From NCBI GenBank assembly GCA_013178375.1, contig JABLXQ010000011.1, positions 83,267 to 147,266 on the forward strand: 64,000 nt of DNA. Reading direction: 5' to 3'. This document shows positions 28,289 through 37,273 of this stretch, in pieces; position 1 is the stretch's first letter; each line of letters begins with the position of its first letter. This stretch comes from Gammaproteobacteria bacterium. Lineage in GTDB: Bacteria > Pseudomonadota > Gammaproteobacteria > Pseudomonadales > Ketobacteraceae. The translations under genes and the position numbers were made by a program. The notes under the pieces were generated by a model. The model had not been told where the DNA came from. It ran no database searches and saw nothing but the letters and a program-made list of their open reading frames with translations.

Positions 28289-29265
28289 AGGCTGCGGAAC
28301 TGCCACAACCCGCGAATGCCCGCCACGCCCTGGGCACCTGCCGTCACCAACGCTGACAGATCCTGCTCCCCCAGCCCGCCCAGACCAAACACAGGTACGC
28401 GGGCCAGCTCCACCCACTCGGCAAACTGCGTCATACCCAGCGGCTGCGCGTCCGGATGCGTCTGCGTCGGCTTCACCGGTGACAAGGTGACAAAATCCAC
28501 GCCGAGCTTTTCCGCCAGACGGATTTCCTCCAGTGAATGACAGGATGCGGCTAACCAGCGCAGGTTATCAGGTCGCCGGGACAGTTGCGCCAGATCGCGA
28601 CTGGTGAGATGCAGCCCATCAAAAACATCGCCGCGGAACCAGTTGCCCGTCTGCAGCGCATCGCCCACGATTAAATCCAGCGCGCTGTTGCATAGAAAGT
28701 TCACCGTGTACTCCCGCTTCAGCGCCCGTATCTCCGCCAGCAGAAAGTTGCCGTCTTCCGGTGTCAGCTGACGCGCACGAATCTGAATCAGGCGATGCCC
28801 GCGCGTCACGGTGTCACGCAGCTCCTGCACAAAATCGGCAACGGATTCCACATCGGGACTGATCGCATACAACGTCGGCAACTGCACCGCCGCCACGATG
28901 GGCACGTTGGCGGCGGGAAATTCGAATTCATGCAGCGCGTGACGTGGCACCCACTGCACCTGCTGACCTTCCTTGCCATGAGGATCGCCGGAAAATGCCG
29001 TCACCCGCCATACGTCCAGCAGCACAGACTTGTCCGGATAATCGTGGGAAATGCGGATCAGCGGCTGCGCGGACTGCACCTCGATGCCAATCTCCTCGTG
29101 CAATTCGCGCGTCAGCCCCTGCAACGGCGTTTCACCGGCTTCCAGTTTGCCACCAGGAAATTCCCATTTGCCACCCTGATGCAGATGATCGGGCCGGCGC
29201 GCGATAAAAACTGCGTCGCCCCGCTCGATCACCGCTGCCATTACATGAATGCGCTTCATCGGCAT
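28273..29265 (-). CDS. Nudix hydrolase (MutT-like) fused to a ThiE/TenI-like domain
   Basis: 330 aa, two domains. Residues 1-130 are a MutT-type Nudix domain with a complete Nudix box from GGKLEAGE to RELHEEIGI, expected to hydrolyse oxidised dGTP. Residues 150-330 form a TIM-barrel resembling thiamine-phosphate synthase/TenI, with [36 protein letters not shown] and VFGLGGL. This fusion is common in Pseudomonas-type genomes. Whether the second domain is active is unknown. The gene follows argJ by ten bases; the start may be the ATG at 29265 or the one two codons later. Its 3' end overlaps yacG. Confidence 0.92.
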   Translation of the reverse strand: MPMKRIHVMAAVIERGDAVFIARRPDHLHQGGKWEFPGGKLEAGETPLQGLTRELHEEIGIEVQSAQPLIRISHDYPDKSVLLDVWRVTAFSGDPHGKEGQQVQWVPRHALHEFEFPAANVPIVAAVQLPTLYAISPDVESVADFVQELRDTVTRGHRLIQIRARQLTPEDGNFLLAEIRALKREYTVNFLCNSALDLIVGDALQTGNWFRGDVFDGLHLTSRDLAQLSRRPDNLRWLAASCHSLEEIRLAEKLGVDFVTLSPVKPTQTHPDAQPLGMTQFAEWVELARVPVFGLGGLGEQDLSALVTAGAQGVAGIRGLWQFRSLQCSE

Positions 29266-29275
29266 TGCGCAATCA

Positions 29276-30508
29276 TCAGCTGCGGTAATCCGCGTTGATC
29301 TTCACGTAATCGTAGGAAAAATCGATGGTGTAGACCTTCGTCTTTTTCTGGCCGCGCCCCAGCTCGATGCGAATCGTGATTTCCTCTTTCGCCACTTCTG
29401 CTGCGCCCGCCGCTTCGGTGTAGCTTTCCGCCAGCGCGCCCTGTTCCACAATCTGCACACCGTTCAGGTATACGCTCACCTTGCTGACATCCAGCTGCTC
29501 CACATCGGCGCGACCCACCGCTGCGACAATCCGCCCCCAGTTGGGATCGCTGGCAAACAATGCGGTTTTCACCAGCGGCGAATGCGCAACCGTATAAGCC
29601 ACTTCGCGCGCCTCTTCCACCGACTCGGCCTGTTCCACCGCGATGGTGACGAACTTGGTAGCGCCTTCGCCATCGCGCACGATGGCATGAGCCAGCTGCA
29701 CGAACACATCCATCAGCGCGGCGCGGAACGTGTCGTAGTTATCGGGCTTTTCCAGCTTGATGGCGACACCCGACTGGCCGGTGGCAATCAGCATGCAGGA
29801 ATCATTGGTGGAGGTATCGCCGTCGATGGTAATGGCATTGAAGGACTCATCTGCCGCTTCCTTTGCCAGCCGCTGCAACAGCGCCGGCGCAATGGCCGCG
29901 TCGGTGGCGACATAGCCCAGCATGGTTGCCATGTTCGGCTTGATCATGCCGGCGCCTTTGGAAATACCGGTGATGGTGACAGTCTTGCCTTCCAGATGCA
30001 GCTGCACCGACACGCCTTTCGGCCGCGTGTCCGTGGTCATGATGCCATGCGCCGCGTCATCCCAGCCATTTTCCGACAGCGCGCCCAGGCAGGCCGGAAT
30101 GCCTTTCACGATCCGGTCCACCGGCAGCGTCTCGCCGATCACACCGGTGGAAAACGGAAAAATCTGCGACCGCGCCACGCCCGCCTTTTCCGCCAGCGCA
30201 TCACACACCGCCAGCGCGTTTTGCATGCCACGCTCGCCGGTGCCGGCATTGGCATAACCGGTGTTGGTGATCAGATAGGTTGTCTGTTCGCAGAAGCCTT
30301 CGAGCTCCTGCAGATGCTGCTTGCAGATATGCACCGGCGCCGCACAGAACGCATTCAGCGTGAACACGCCGGCAATGGAACTGCCCGCTGCCGCTTCCAT
30401 CACCACCAGATCACGTCGGTCCGCCTTTTTCACGCCTGCCTGGGTGGTGCCCAGCCGAAAGCCCTTCACCGGGTGCAGTGTGCCAAAGGTTTCTTTTCCA
30501 ACCGCCAT
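29276..30508 (-). CDS. argJ: bifunctional glutamate N-acetyltransferase / ornithine acetyltransferase
   Basis: ArgJ (410 aa) recycles the acetyl group in arginine synthesis (N-acetylornithine to glutamate) and may also use acetyl-CoA. The self-cleavage nucleophile is Thr195 in PNMATMLG. GDTSTNDS, typical of the beta chain, and the C-terminal NADYRS are also conserved. FGTLHPVKGFRLG at the N-terminus is normal. RBS AAAAGGAGATCG overlaps the start region. A terminator separates it from secA upstream. Confidence 0.96.
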   Translation of the reverse strand: MAVGKETFGTLHPVKGFRLGTTQAGVKKADRRDLVVMEAAAGSSIAGVFTLNAFCAAPVHICKQHLQELEGFCEQTTYLITNTGYANAGTGERGMQNALAVCDALAEKAGVARSQIFPFSTGVIGETLPVDRIVKGIPACLGALSENGWDDAAHGIMTTDTRPKGVSVQLHLEGKTVTITGISKGAGMIKPNMATMLGYVATDAAIAPALLQRLAKEAADESFNAITIDGDTSTNDSCMLIATGQSGVAIKLEKPDNYDTFRAALMDVFVQLAHAIVRDGEGATKFVTIAVEQAESVEEAREVAYTVAHSPLVKTALFASDPNWGRIVAAVGRADVEQLDVSKVSVYLNGVQIVEQGALAESYTEAAGAAEVAKEEITIRIELGRGQKKTKVYTIDFSYDYVKINADYRS

Positions 30509-30553
30509 GATCGATCTCCTTTTATACCGATTTATCAGAAAAAAAGCTGGATG

Positions 30554-30579
30554 AAAAAAGGGGCTTCTGCAAGCCCCTT
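30554..30579 (-). terminator. rho-independent terminator of secA
   Basis: On the minus strand, stem AAGGGGCTT / AAGCCCCTT with a four-base loop, running straight into a T-run (positions 30559-30554). It begins 20 bases after the secA stop and separates secA from argJ. Confidence 0.9.
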
Positions 30580-30598
30580 GTGTGTGTCCGTGCTGTCG

Positions 30599-33319
30599 TT
30601 ACTCGACCTGTCCATGACAGTGCTTGTACTTCTTGCCGGAACCGCAGGGGCAGGGCTCGTTGCGACCCACCTTGCGCTCCGTTCGCTGGAACGGCGCCAG
30701 GCTGTCGTCATCGCCTTCCTCAGGCTTTTCTTCCAGCAGGCCGGACGCGCTGGCATGCTGCAGTTTGATATCGCGCTCCGCTGCCTCGCGCCGCTGCCGC
30801 TCCAGCTCTTCCACTTCCTCCTGCCGCCGCAATTCCACGGTGGACAGGATGCGGATCACTTCCAGCTTCACATTTTCCAGGAACGTCTGGAACAGTTCGA
30901 ACGCCTCGCGCTTGTATTCCTGCTTGGGATTTTTCTGCGCATAACCACGCAGATGGATACCCTGACGCAGGTGATCCATGTTGGCCAGGTGCTCTTTCCA
31001 CAACCGGTCCACCGTCGCCAGCATCACATGTTTTTCCAGCTGCCGCATGACCTGCTTTTCATCGCCCAGCGCCGTTTCCTTGGCCGTGTAGGCTTCTTCC
31101 AGCGTCTGCAGGATTTTCTTGCGCAGCGGCTCCTCGTGCAGGTTCTTGTCTTCAGCCATCCACTGCCGGATCGGCATAAGGGCACGGAAATCGGTTTCCA
31201 ACGCGCGTTCCAGACCTTCCAGATCCCACTGCTCTTCCATGCTCTGTGGCGGAATGTAGCCGGTGATGAAATCGTTCACCACGTCAGCGCGAATAGCGGT
31301 GATGTTTTCGGAAATGTCGTCCGCATTCAGGATGTCGTTGCGCTGTTCGTACACCACGCGACGCTGGTCGTTGGCCACGTCGTCGTATTCCAGCAGCGAT
31401 TTGCGGATATCGAAGTTGCGACCTTCCACTTTTTTCTGCGCATTTTCGATGGAGCGGGTCACCCAGCGGTGCTCGATGGCTTCACCGCGTTCCATGCCCA
31501 GACTCTGCATCAGCCCCTTCACCCGGTCGGACGCAAAAATCCGCATCAGGTTGTCTTCCAGCGACAGATAAAAGCGGGACGAACCCGGATCGCCCTGACG
31601 ACCGGAACGGCCACGCAGCTGGTTGTCGATACGGCGGGATTCATGACGCTCGGTACCGATGATATGCAAGCCACCCGCTGCCAGCACCTGGGCATGGCGC
31701 TCTTCCCAGGCTGCCTTGATTGCCGCGATTTTTTCCGGCGTGGCCGGATCCAGCGCCTGCACTTCCACGTTCCAGTTGCCGCCCAGCAGAATGTCGGTAC
31801 CGCGACCGGCCATGTTGGTAGCAATGGTCACCGCACCGGGCTGACCCGCCTGCGCAATGATTTCAGCTTCCTGGGCGTGAAATTTTGCGTTCAGCACCTT
31901 GTGCGCGATTTTTTGTTTCTTCAGCAGATTTGACAGATATTCCGAGGTTTCGATGGACGCCGTGCCTACCAGCGCCGGACGCTTGGCCTCGATACAACCC
32001 TTGATGTCCTCGATGATGGCTTCGTATTTTTCCTCTGCCGACATGTAGATCAGGTCGTTGTGATCCTGACGGACCATGGGCCGGTTGGTGGGAATCACCA
32101 CCACATCCAGACCATAGATCTGATGGAATTCGAAGGCTTCGGTATCGGCGGTGCCGGTCATGCCCGACAACTTGCGATAGATACGGAAATAGTTCTGGAA
32201 GGTGGTGGAAGCCAGCGTCTGGTTTTCCGACTGGATCTTCACGCCCTCCTTCGCCTCGATGGCCTGGTGAATGCCATCCGACCAGCGCCGGCCCGGCATG
32301 GTCCGGCCAGTATGCTCATCGACGATGACAATCTGGCCGTTCTGCACGATGTACTCCACGTCACGGTGGAACAGCACGTGCGCTTTCAACGCAGCATGGA
32401 CATGGTGCAACAGGCTGAGATTGTTGGCGGCGTACAGGCTGTCGCCCTCGCCCAGCAGCTTGTTCTCGGTCAGCAACTCTTCGATATAAACGTGGCCTTC
32501 CTCGCTCAACTCCACCTGACGGTTTTTTTCGTCCACGGTGAAATGGCCAGTAGTCTCCTCACCTTCAACCGTGCCGCGCTTGAGCCTGGGAATCAGCAGG
32601 TTGATGCGCCGGTACAGCTCGGAACTGTCTTCGCTGGGGCCGGAAATGATCAGCGGCGTGCGCGCTTCATCGATCAGGATGGAATCCACTTCGTCCACGA
32701 TGGCGTACGCCAGCGGACCCTGTACCCGATCCTGCAGGGTGAAGGCCATGTTGTCGCGCAGATAATCGAAGCCGAATTCGTTGTTGGTACCGTAGGTGAT
32801 GTCGGAAGCATACGCAGCACGCTTCATCTCTGGCGGCTGCTGGGACAGGATCACGCCCACCGTAAGGCCCAGGAATTCGTACAGGGGGCGCATCCAGTTG
32901 GCGTCGCGCTGGGCCAGGTAATCGTTCACCGTCACCACATGGACACCCTGACCTGGCAGTGCATTCAGGTAGGCTGGCAGAGTCGCTGTCAGGGTTTTAC
33001 CCTCACCGGTACGCATTTCCGCGATGCGGCCTTCATGCAGGGTAATGCCACCAACCATCTGGGCATCGAAATGCCGCATGCCCATCACTCGCCGGCTGGC
33101 CTCTCGCACCACGGCGAAGGCTTCCGGCAACATGTCATTCAGCTGCTCGCCTTTCTCCAGCCGCTGGCGGAATTCGGCGGTTTTGCCTTTCAGTGCCTCG
33201 TCGGACAACGTCTGCAGGCTGGTCTCAAGCTCGTTGATGCGCACCACCAGCTTGCCCATCCGCTTGAGTTCGCGCTCGTTCTTGCTACCGAAAATCTTGC
33301 GTAACAGTGGTCCAAACAT
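30599..33319 (-). CDS. secA: preprotein translocase ATPase SecA
   Basis: Motor of the Sec pathway (906 aa), moving unfolded preproteins through SecYEG. Walker A MRTGEGKT follows the HFDAQMVGG helix. [19 protein letters not shown] is the DEAD-like Walker B region. The preprotein cross-linking domain, the second helicase half with [10 protein letters not shown], and the C-terminal zinc tail [12 protein letters not shown] for SecB and phospholipid binding are all present. I start at the ATG giving MFGPLLRK; a TTG two codons upstream is less likely. Monocistronic with its own terminator. Confidence 0.98.
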   Translation of the reverse strand: MFGPLLRKIFGSKNERELKRMGKLVVRINELETSLQTLSDEALKGKTAEFRQRLEKGEQLNDMLPEAFAVVREASRRVMGMRHFDAQMVGGITLHEGRIAEMRTGEGKTLTATLPAYLNALPGQGVHVVTVNDYLAQRDANWMRPLYEFLGLTVGVILSQQPPEMKRAAYASDITYGTNNEFGFDYLRDNMAFTLQDRVQGPLAYAIVDEVDSILIDEARTPLIISGPSEDSSELYRRINLLIPRLKRGTVEGEETTGHFTVDEKNRQVELSEEGHVYIEELLTENKLLGEGDSLYAANNLSLLHHVHAALKAHVLFHRDVEYIVQNGQIVIVDEHTGRTMPGRRWSDGIHQAIEAKEGVKIQSENQTLASTTFQNYFRIYRKLSGMTGTADTEAFEFHQIYGLDVVVIPTNRPMVRQDHNDLIYMSAEEKYEAIIEDIKGCIEAKRPALVGTASIETSEYLSNLLKKQKIAHKVLNAKFHAQEAEIIAQAGQPGAVTIATNMAGRGTDILLGGNWNVEVQALDPATPEKIAAIKAAWEERHAQVLAAGGLHIIGTERHESRRIDNQLRGRSGRQGDPGSSRFYLSLEDNLMRIFASDRVKGLMQSLGMERGEAIEHRWVTRSIENAQKKVEGRNFDIRKSLLEYDDVANDQRRVVYEQRNDILNADDISENITAIRADVVNDFITGYIPPQSMEEQWDLEGLERALETDFRALMPIRQWMAEDKNLHEEPLRKKILQTLEEAYTAKETALGDEKQVMRQLEKHVMLATVDRLWKEHLANMDHLRQGIHLRGYAQKNPKQEYKREAFELFQTFLENVKLEVIRILSTVELRRQEEVEELERQRREAAERDIKLQHASASGLLEEKPEEGDDDSLAPFQRTERKVGRNEPCPCGSGKKYKHCHGQVE

Positions 33320-33506
33320 AAGCAATCACTTCTGTTCAAAGGCTGGATTTCCCTGCGGGTAAAGCAATGGGGCTAGTTACCCAATAAGGCAGGGAACGGC
33401 TGTGAAGGTGGCAATTCTAACGTTATTTTCCCTGAAGGATAAAGCAATTACGCTTTACTTTAGTGAGGAGGCGCACGCTTGCGGTGCGCCGGGGTGCCAG
33501 CGCGAT
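33320..33506. other. secA upstream region
   Basis: 187 bases between the M23 peptidase stop and secA. It contains GGCGCAC/GTGCGCC (33470-33476 and 33484-33490), a hairpin 16 bases after the peptidase stop but without a T tract, and a weaker TAAAGC/GCTTTA inverted repeat (33440-33457). I see no secM-like leader peptide. Confidence 0.4.
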
Positions 33507-34424
33507 TCAGCCGTGTTTGCGATTGAGGTAGTGGGCAGGATTCACGACCTTGCCATTGAGACGAACTTCAAAGTGTACATGGGGGCCGGTGGAGCGGCCG
33601 GAACTGCCGATTTTTCCCAGCGTCTGCCCTTTCTTGACGATGTCGCCCACCTTGACATCGAGGTCCCTGGCATGGGCGTAACGGGTGACGTAGCCGCCGC
33701 CGTGATTGACTTCCACCAGCTTGCCATAACCTTTACGGCTGCCAGCAAAGGTCACCACCCCTGCTGCTACTGACATGAAATCTGCACCGGCCTTGCCCGC
33801 CAGATCCACGCCGTCATGCATGGCCAGGCGCCCGGTAAAAGGGTCACTGCGACGCCCGAAGGGCGATGACAACCAGCCATGCTCCAGCGGATGGCCCGTC
33901 AGGTCTGCCTGCTCCTGCAACTTGCGGTTGGCCAGCAGCGATTCCAGCACCTCCAGTTGCTGTTCACGTTTGCCGATATAGTCCGCCAGACGATCCAGTT
34001 CCGCCAGAAAGCCGGGACGCTCATACGCCGCTTCCAGTGCCTGCTCGGGACCACCGACCGGTGGCGGACGGGAAAAATCGAATTCGCCACCATCCAGCCG
34101 CGCCATACCGACCAGACGCTCGCCCAGGGCATCCAGACGCAGCAGCCGCGCCTGCAATTCAGCCATACGCACCGTCATCGCGATGAGCTGCTCCTCGGCA
34201 TTAAGCCGGGCCCGTCCCACCTCTTCTGCCTGAGCTGCCGCATCGCGTTGCAGGAGCGCGGCCGCACCCAACTCAATGCCGCGATCGCTCCACCAGACAC
34301 CTGCCATCGCGCCCGCCACTCCGGTCGCCAGCAGCAACGTCAGCGCCACACTGGCCAGAAACCAAGTGCGCAGACGCAAAGTACGGGAATGTCCTGTTCT
34401 GGAATCAAATAGGATAATATTCAT
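33507..34424 (-). CDS. M23 family metallopeptidase (LytM type)
   Basis: 305 aa, anchored by one N-terminal membrane helix (about residues 22-45), then a coiled-coil periplasmic region (about 60-165) and a C-terminal LytM domain. Zinc ligands are in RLAMHDGVDLAG and GPHVHFEV, and FGRRSDPFTG, GRSTG and YAHAR are conserved. All catalytic residues seem present, so a murein endopeptidase is likely. The position beside secA and lpxC matches a Pseudomonas gene of this family. The ATG at 34424 is preferred; a GTG three codons upstream is possible. Divergent from dciA. Confidence 0.9.
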   Translation of the reverse strand: MNIILFDSRTGHSRTLRLRTWFLASVALTLLLATGVAGAMAGVWWSDRGIELGAAALLQRDAAAQAEEVGRARLNAEEQLIAMTVRMAELQARLLRLDALGERLVGMARLDGGEFDFSRPPPVGGPEQALEAAYERPGFLAELDRLADYIGKREQQLEVLESLLANRKLQEQADLTGHPLEHGWLSSPFGRRSDPFTGRLAMHDGVDLAGKAGADFMSVAAGVVTFAGSRKGYGKLVEVNHGGGYVTRYAHARDLDVKVGDIVKKGQTLGKIGSSGRSTGPHVHFEVRLNGKVVNPAHYLNRKHG

Positions 34425-34499
34425 CAGGATCACTCTTGAGCCAAGGGCAGAAACAGGTTTGCATCATTCACCAACCCTTACCGCCGGCTGGATAAAACG

Positions 34500-34952
34500 A
34501 TGTCAGAACCCAACATCAAAAATGTGCAGGATCTCCTGCGGCACAACCGGGGAGTAAAAAACCTCACCGACAAGGCCGGAAAAATACAGGAACTGCAACG
34601 TGCACTCACTCTTGTCCTGCCGACAATGCTGGCCGATTACTGTCAGGCCAGACGCTTCGACGGCGGCGTTCTTTATCTGGACGCTGCCACAGGTTCGGTA
34701 GCAACCCAGCTTCGATTCATCCAGTCACAACTGGTTCAAAAGCTGCAGAAGATCGCGATTTTCAGCACACTGGACCGTATCAGCGTCCGGGTACAAACTC
34801 CGGCTCAGGCGATGCGCAAACAAAGCAAGCGTAAAACACCGCCCGTTTCAGCCGAAAATCGTCAACTGCTGCAAGAGGCTGCCAAGGGCATCAGCGATAC
34901 CGCGCTGGCGGAATCTCTGCGCACATTGGCGAAAACCTTGGAAGGACTATGA
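34500..34952 (+). CDS. dciA: DciA-like DUF721 protein
   Basis: 150 aa, basic. The N-terminal half (about residues 20-105) has the DUF721 pattern with LQRALTLVLPTMLADYCQ, GGVLYLDAATGSVATQLRF and a helix ending QKLQ, followed by the strand RISVRVQTP. The C-terminal part is a lysine-rich disordered segment and a helix. DUF721 proteins next to lpxC and secA are the bacterial DciA, which helps load or activate DnaB helicase in species without DnaC. The assignment combines pattern and synteny. Convergent with lpxC. Confidence 0.82.
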   Translation: MSEPNIKNVQDLLRHNRGVKNLTDKAGKIQELQRALTLVLPTMLADYCQARRFDGGVLYLDAATGSVATQLRFIQSQLVQKLQKIAIFSTLDRISVRVQTPAQAMRKQSKRKTPPVSAENRQLLQEAAKGISDTALAESLRTLAKTLEGL

Positions 34953-34971
34953 CAAATTCTGGAGGGATTTC

Positions 34972-35003
34972 TACAAAGTCCGGCTGAACGGCCGGACTTT
35001 GTA
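34972..35003. terminator. bidirectional terminator-like hairpin between dciA and lpxC
   Basis: Perfect 13-bp stem TACAAAGTCCGGC / GCCGGACTTTGTA (34972-34984 and 34991-35003) with a six-base loop, centred between two convergent genes. The T tract after the stem is poor in both directions, so it may need Rho or act as a 3'-end stabiliser. Confidence 0.7.
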
Positions 35004-35016
35004 TGAGGACTGCGAA

Positions 35017-35931
35017 CTATTCCGCAGCGAAAATGGGCTGTACGTAGGATATCGGGGAAACCTTCTGATCGCCGAAAGTGACTATTTCGAACGCATCCTG
35101 CTGGGCCAGCAATTCCCGCACCAGCTTGTTGTTCAGGGCGTGACCTGACTTGTAACCACAGAACTCACCGATCAGGCTCTTGCCCATCAGATACAGGTCA
35201 CCAATCGCATCCAGCACCTTGTGCCGCACGAACTCGTCTTCGTAGCGCAGACCGTCTTCGTTCAGAATCCGGTAATCATCCACCACGATGGCGTTCTCAG
35301 TGCTGCCGCCCAGCGCCAGATTGTTCTTGCGCAGCTTTTCGATGTCGCGCATGAAACCGAAGGTGCGTGCACGGCTGACTTCCCGCACGAACGAAGTGCT
35401 GGAGAAATCGATCGAAATGGTCTGGTTGCCACCCTTGATGACAGGGTGGTCGAAATCGATGGTGAAACCAACCTTGAAGCCATTAAACGGCAGGAAAGTG
35501 GCTGACTTGTCGCCATCGGTCACCTGCACCTTGCGCTTGATGCGAATGAATTGCTTCAGGGCGTTCTGCTCTTCGATTCCGGCCGATTGCAGCAGGAATA
35601 CGAAGGGCCCGGCGCTGCCATCCATGATGGGCACTTCCGGAGCGCTCAGGTCCACATACGCGTTGTCGATACCGAGACCGGCAAACGCCGCCATCAGGTG
35701 TTCCACTGTGGACACCCGCACGTCGCCCTTCACCAGATTGGTGGACAGGACGGTGTTGGCCACACTGAAAGCCTTGGCTTCAATGGTGACTACAGGATCT
35801 AGATCCGTTCGGCAGAAGACTATGCCCGTGTTGGCAGGGGCCGGACGCAGGGTAAGGTAAACCTTGTCACCCGAGTGCAGGCCTATACCGGTGGCACGGA
35901 TCACATTTTTCAGCGTGCGCTGTCTGATCAT
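35017..35931 (-). CDS. lpxC: UDP-3-O-acyl-N-acetylglucosamine deacetylase
   Basis: Zinc deacetylase (304 aa) of the committed step in lipid A synthesis. Zinc ligands His78 (VEHLMAA), His237 and Asp241 ([14 protein letters not shown]) are present, with the catalytic-base region around SGHALNN (about 265) and [11 protein letters not shown]-terminus MIRQRTLKN is standard. It is the last gene of the dcw region, but has its own candidate promoter 56 bases upstream of the ATG and a structured leader. Confidence 0.98.
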   Translation of the reverse strand: MIRQRTLKNVIRATGIGLHSGDKVYLTLRPAPANTGIVFCRTDLDPVVTIEAKAFSVANTVLSTNLVKGDVRVSTVEHLMAAFAGLGIDNAYVDLSAPEVPIMDGSAGPFVFLLQSAGIEEQNALKQFIRIKRKVQVTDGDKSATFLPFNGFKVGFTIDFDHPVIKGGNQTISIDFSSTSFVREVSRARTFGFMRDIEKLRKNNLALGGSTENAIVVDDYRILNEDGLRYEDEFVRHKVLDAIGDLYLMGKSLIGEFCGYKSGHALNNKLVRELLAQQDAFEIVTFGDQKVSPISYVQPIFAAE

Positions 35932-35955
35932 GTCTCTTCACACAGTTAGTTAAGT

Positions 35956-35984
35956 GGGCTAGGCAAAGGTACGCCTAGCTGCCC
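35956..35984 (-). promoter_or_regulatory. hairpin in the lpxC 5' leader
   Basis: 7-bp inverted repeat GCTAGGC/GCCTAGC (35958-35964 and 35973-35979) with an eight-base loop, extendable by outer G-C pairs if one base bulges. It would lie at the very 5' end of the transcript from the predicted lpxC promoter, where it could set mRNA stability. Confidence 0.4.
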
Positions 35985-35986
35985 GA

Positions 35987-36015
35987 ATACTAGCAGCTTT
36001 TATTAGGTTGACCAA
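35987..36015 (-). promoter_or_regulatory. candidate sigma70 promoter of lpxC
   Basis: On the minus strand, -35 TTGGTC (36015-36010) and -10 TAGTAT (35992-35987) are separated by exactly 17 bases. Transcription would start near 35980, giving a leader of about 50 bases. The -35 box lies inside the 18-bp palindrome at 36003-36020. Confidence 0.6.
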
Positions 36016-36020
36016 CCTAA
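36003..36020. promoter_or_regulatory. 18-bp palindrome over the lpxC -35 box
   Basis: TTAGGTTG-AC-CAACCTAA, a perfect inverted repeat of two 8-bp arms around a two-base centre. The short centre suits a dimeric DNA-binding protein better than an RNA hairpin. It overlaps the candidate -35 box of lpxC, so a repressor or competing activator is possible. No regulator can be named. Confidence 0.5.
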
Positions 36021-36032
36021 CCCCGTTGAAAG

Positions 36033-36049
36033 TGTGCATTTTTTGCACA
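36033..36049 (-). other. small hairpin just after ftsZ
   Basis: Inverted repeat TGTGCA/TGCACA (36033-36038 and 36044-36049) with a five-base A/T loop, beginning three bases after the ftsZ stop. It lacks a T tract, so it is not a clear terminator; it may cap the 3' end of the dcw transcript. Confidence 0.35.
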
Positions 36050-36052
36050 TTT

Positions 36053-37225
36053 TTAGTCCGCTTGGCGCCGTAAAAATGTCGGAATGTCGAGGTATTCACG
36101 GTTTACATCTGTTTCCAGCACTGCGCGACGGCGCACTTCCTGCTGCTGGCGGCGGGCGCGGTCCACAGCCGGCTGCTCGAAGCGGCGGTAGTCGGTCACG
36201 GGCTCAGAAGCAGACCGGCGGGTCACGGATTCAACCGCGCGGACGGGTGGAGCCTGCTCACCGACAGCGCCCATGCCCAGGCCGGTGGCCACCACGGTTA
36301 CCCGCAGTTCGTCGCCCAGGCTCGGATCGATAACGGTACCCACTACGACGGTGGCGTTGTCGGAGGCGAACTCTTCCACAGTGTCACCCACTTCAGAGAA
36401 CTCGCCCAGGGACAGGCTTTCGCTGGCGGTGATATTCACCAGGATGCCGCGGGCGCCCTGCAGGTTGACGTCTTCCAGCAGCGGACTGCGAATGGCCGCT
36501 TCGGCGGCTTCGCGGGCGCGGTTTTCACCAGTGGCGCGGCCGGTACCCATCATTGCCATGCCCATTTCGGACATCACGGTGCGCACGTCGGCGAAGTCGA
36601 CGTTGATCATGCCGGGCCGGATGATCAGGTCGGCAATGCCTTGCACCGCACCCAGCAACACGTCGTTGGCAGCCTTGAAGGCATCCAGCAGGCTGGTTTT
36701 GGGACCAAGCACATCCAGCAGCTTTTCATTGGGGATGGTGATCAGGGAGTCGACGTTTTCGCTCAGGTGTTTCATGCCTTCCAGGGCCACCTGCATGCGC
36801 TTCTTGCCTTCGAAGGGGAAAGGCTTGGTCACCACAGCGACCGTCAGGATGCCCATTTCTTTTGCGATTTCGGCGACGATCGGCGCACCACCGGTACCGG
36901 TGCCGCCGCCCATGCCGGCGGTGATGAACACCATGTCGGCGCCATTGAGAACTTCACGGATGCGTTCGCGGTCTTCCAGCGCGGCTTCGCGGCCCACGTT
37001 GGGATTGGCACCTGCGCCCAAGCCCTTCGTCACCGCGCCACCCAGCTGGAGCAGGGTTTTGGCATTCATGTTCTTGAGTGCCTGCGCATCCGTGTTGGCA
37101 CAAATGAATTCAACGCCGTCAACCTGGCTGGACAGCATGTGCTCAACGGCATTGCCACCACCACCACCTACGCCAACGACTTTGATAACTGCGTTCTGCG
37201 GTACGTTATCAACGAGTTCGAACAT
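36053..37225 (-). CDS. ftsZ: cell division GTPase FtsZ
   Basis: Tubulin homologue (390 aa) that forms the division ring. The nucleotide signature [10 protein letters not shown] and the preceding ITAGMG are intact, as are the T7-loop segment [11 protein letters not shown] and N-terminal [16 protein letters not shown] variable linker (about 318-372) precedes the C-terminal conserved peptide [15 protein letters not shown] that binds FtsA, ZipA and MinC. It follows ftsA by 48 bases. Confidence 0.98.
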   Translation of the reverse strand: MFELVDNVPQNAVIKVVGVGGGGGNAVEHMLSSQVDGVEFICANTDAQALKNMNAKTLLQLGGAVTKGLGAGANPNVGREAALEDRERIREVLNGADMVFITAGMGGGTGTGGAPIVAEIAKEMGILTVAVVTKPFPFEGKKRMQVALEGMKHLSENVDSLITIPNEKLLDVLGPKTSLLDAFKAANDVLLGAVQGIADLIIRPGMINVDFADVRTVMSEMGMAMMGTGRATGENRAREAAEAAIRSPLLEDVNLQGARGILVNITASESLSLGEFSEVGDTVEEFASDNATVVVGTVIDPSLGDELRVTVVATGLGMGAVGEQAPPVRAVESVTRRSASEPVTDYRRFEQPAVDRARRQQQEVRRRAVLETDVNREYLDIPTFLRRQAD

Positions 37226-37273
37226 ATTTAATCTCCCCTTCCTTCCGCTATGGTTCTCTTTGACAAGAGACTG

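Noticed and set aside
29249..31933. Plus-strand open frame of 894 codons opposite argJ and secA
   Set aside because: It runs across two well-defined genes and the secA terminator; a random antisense opening.
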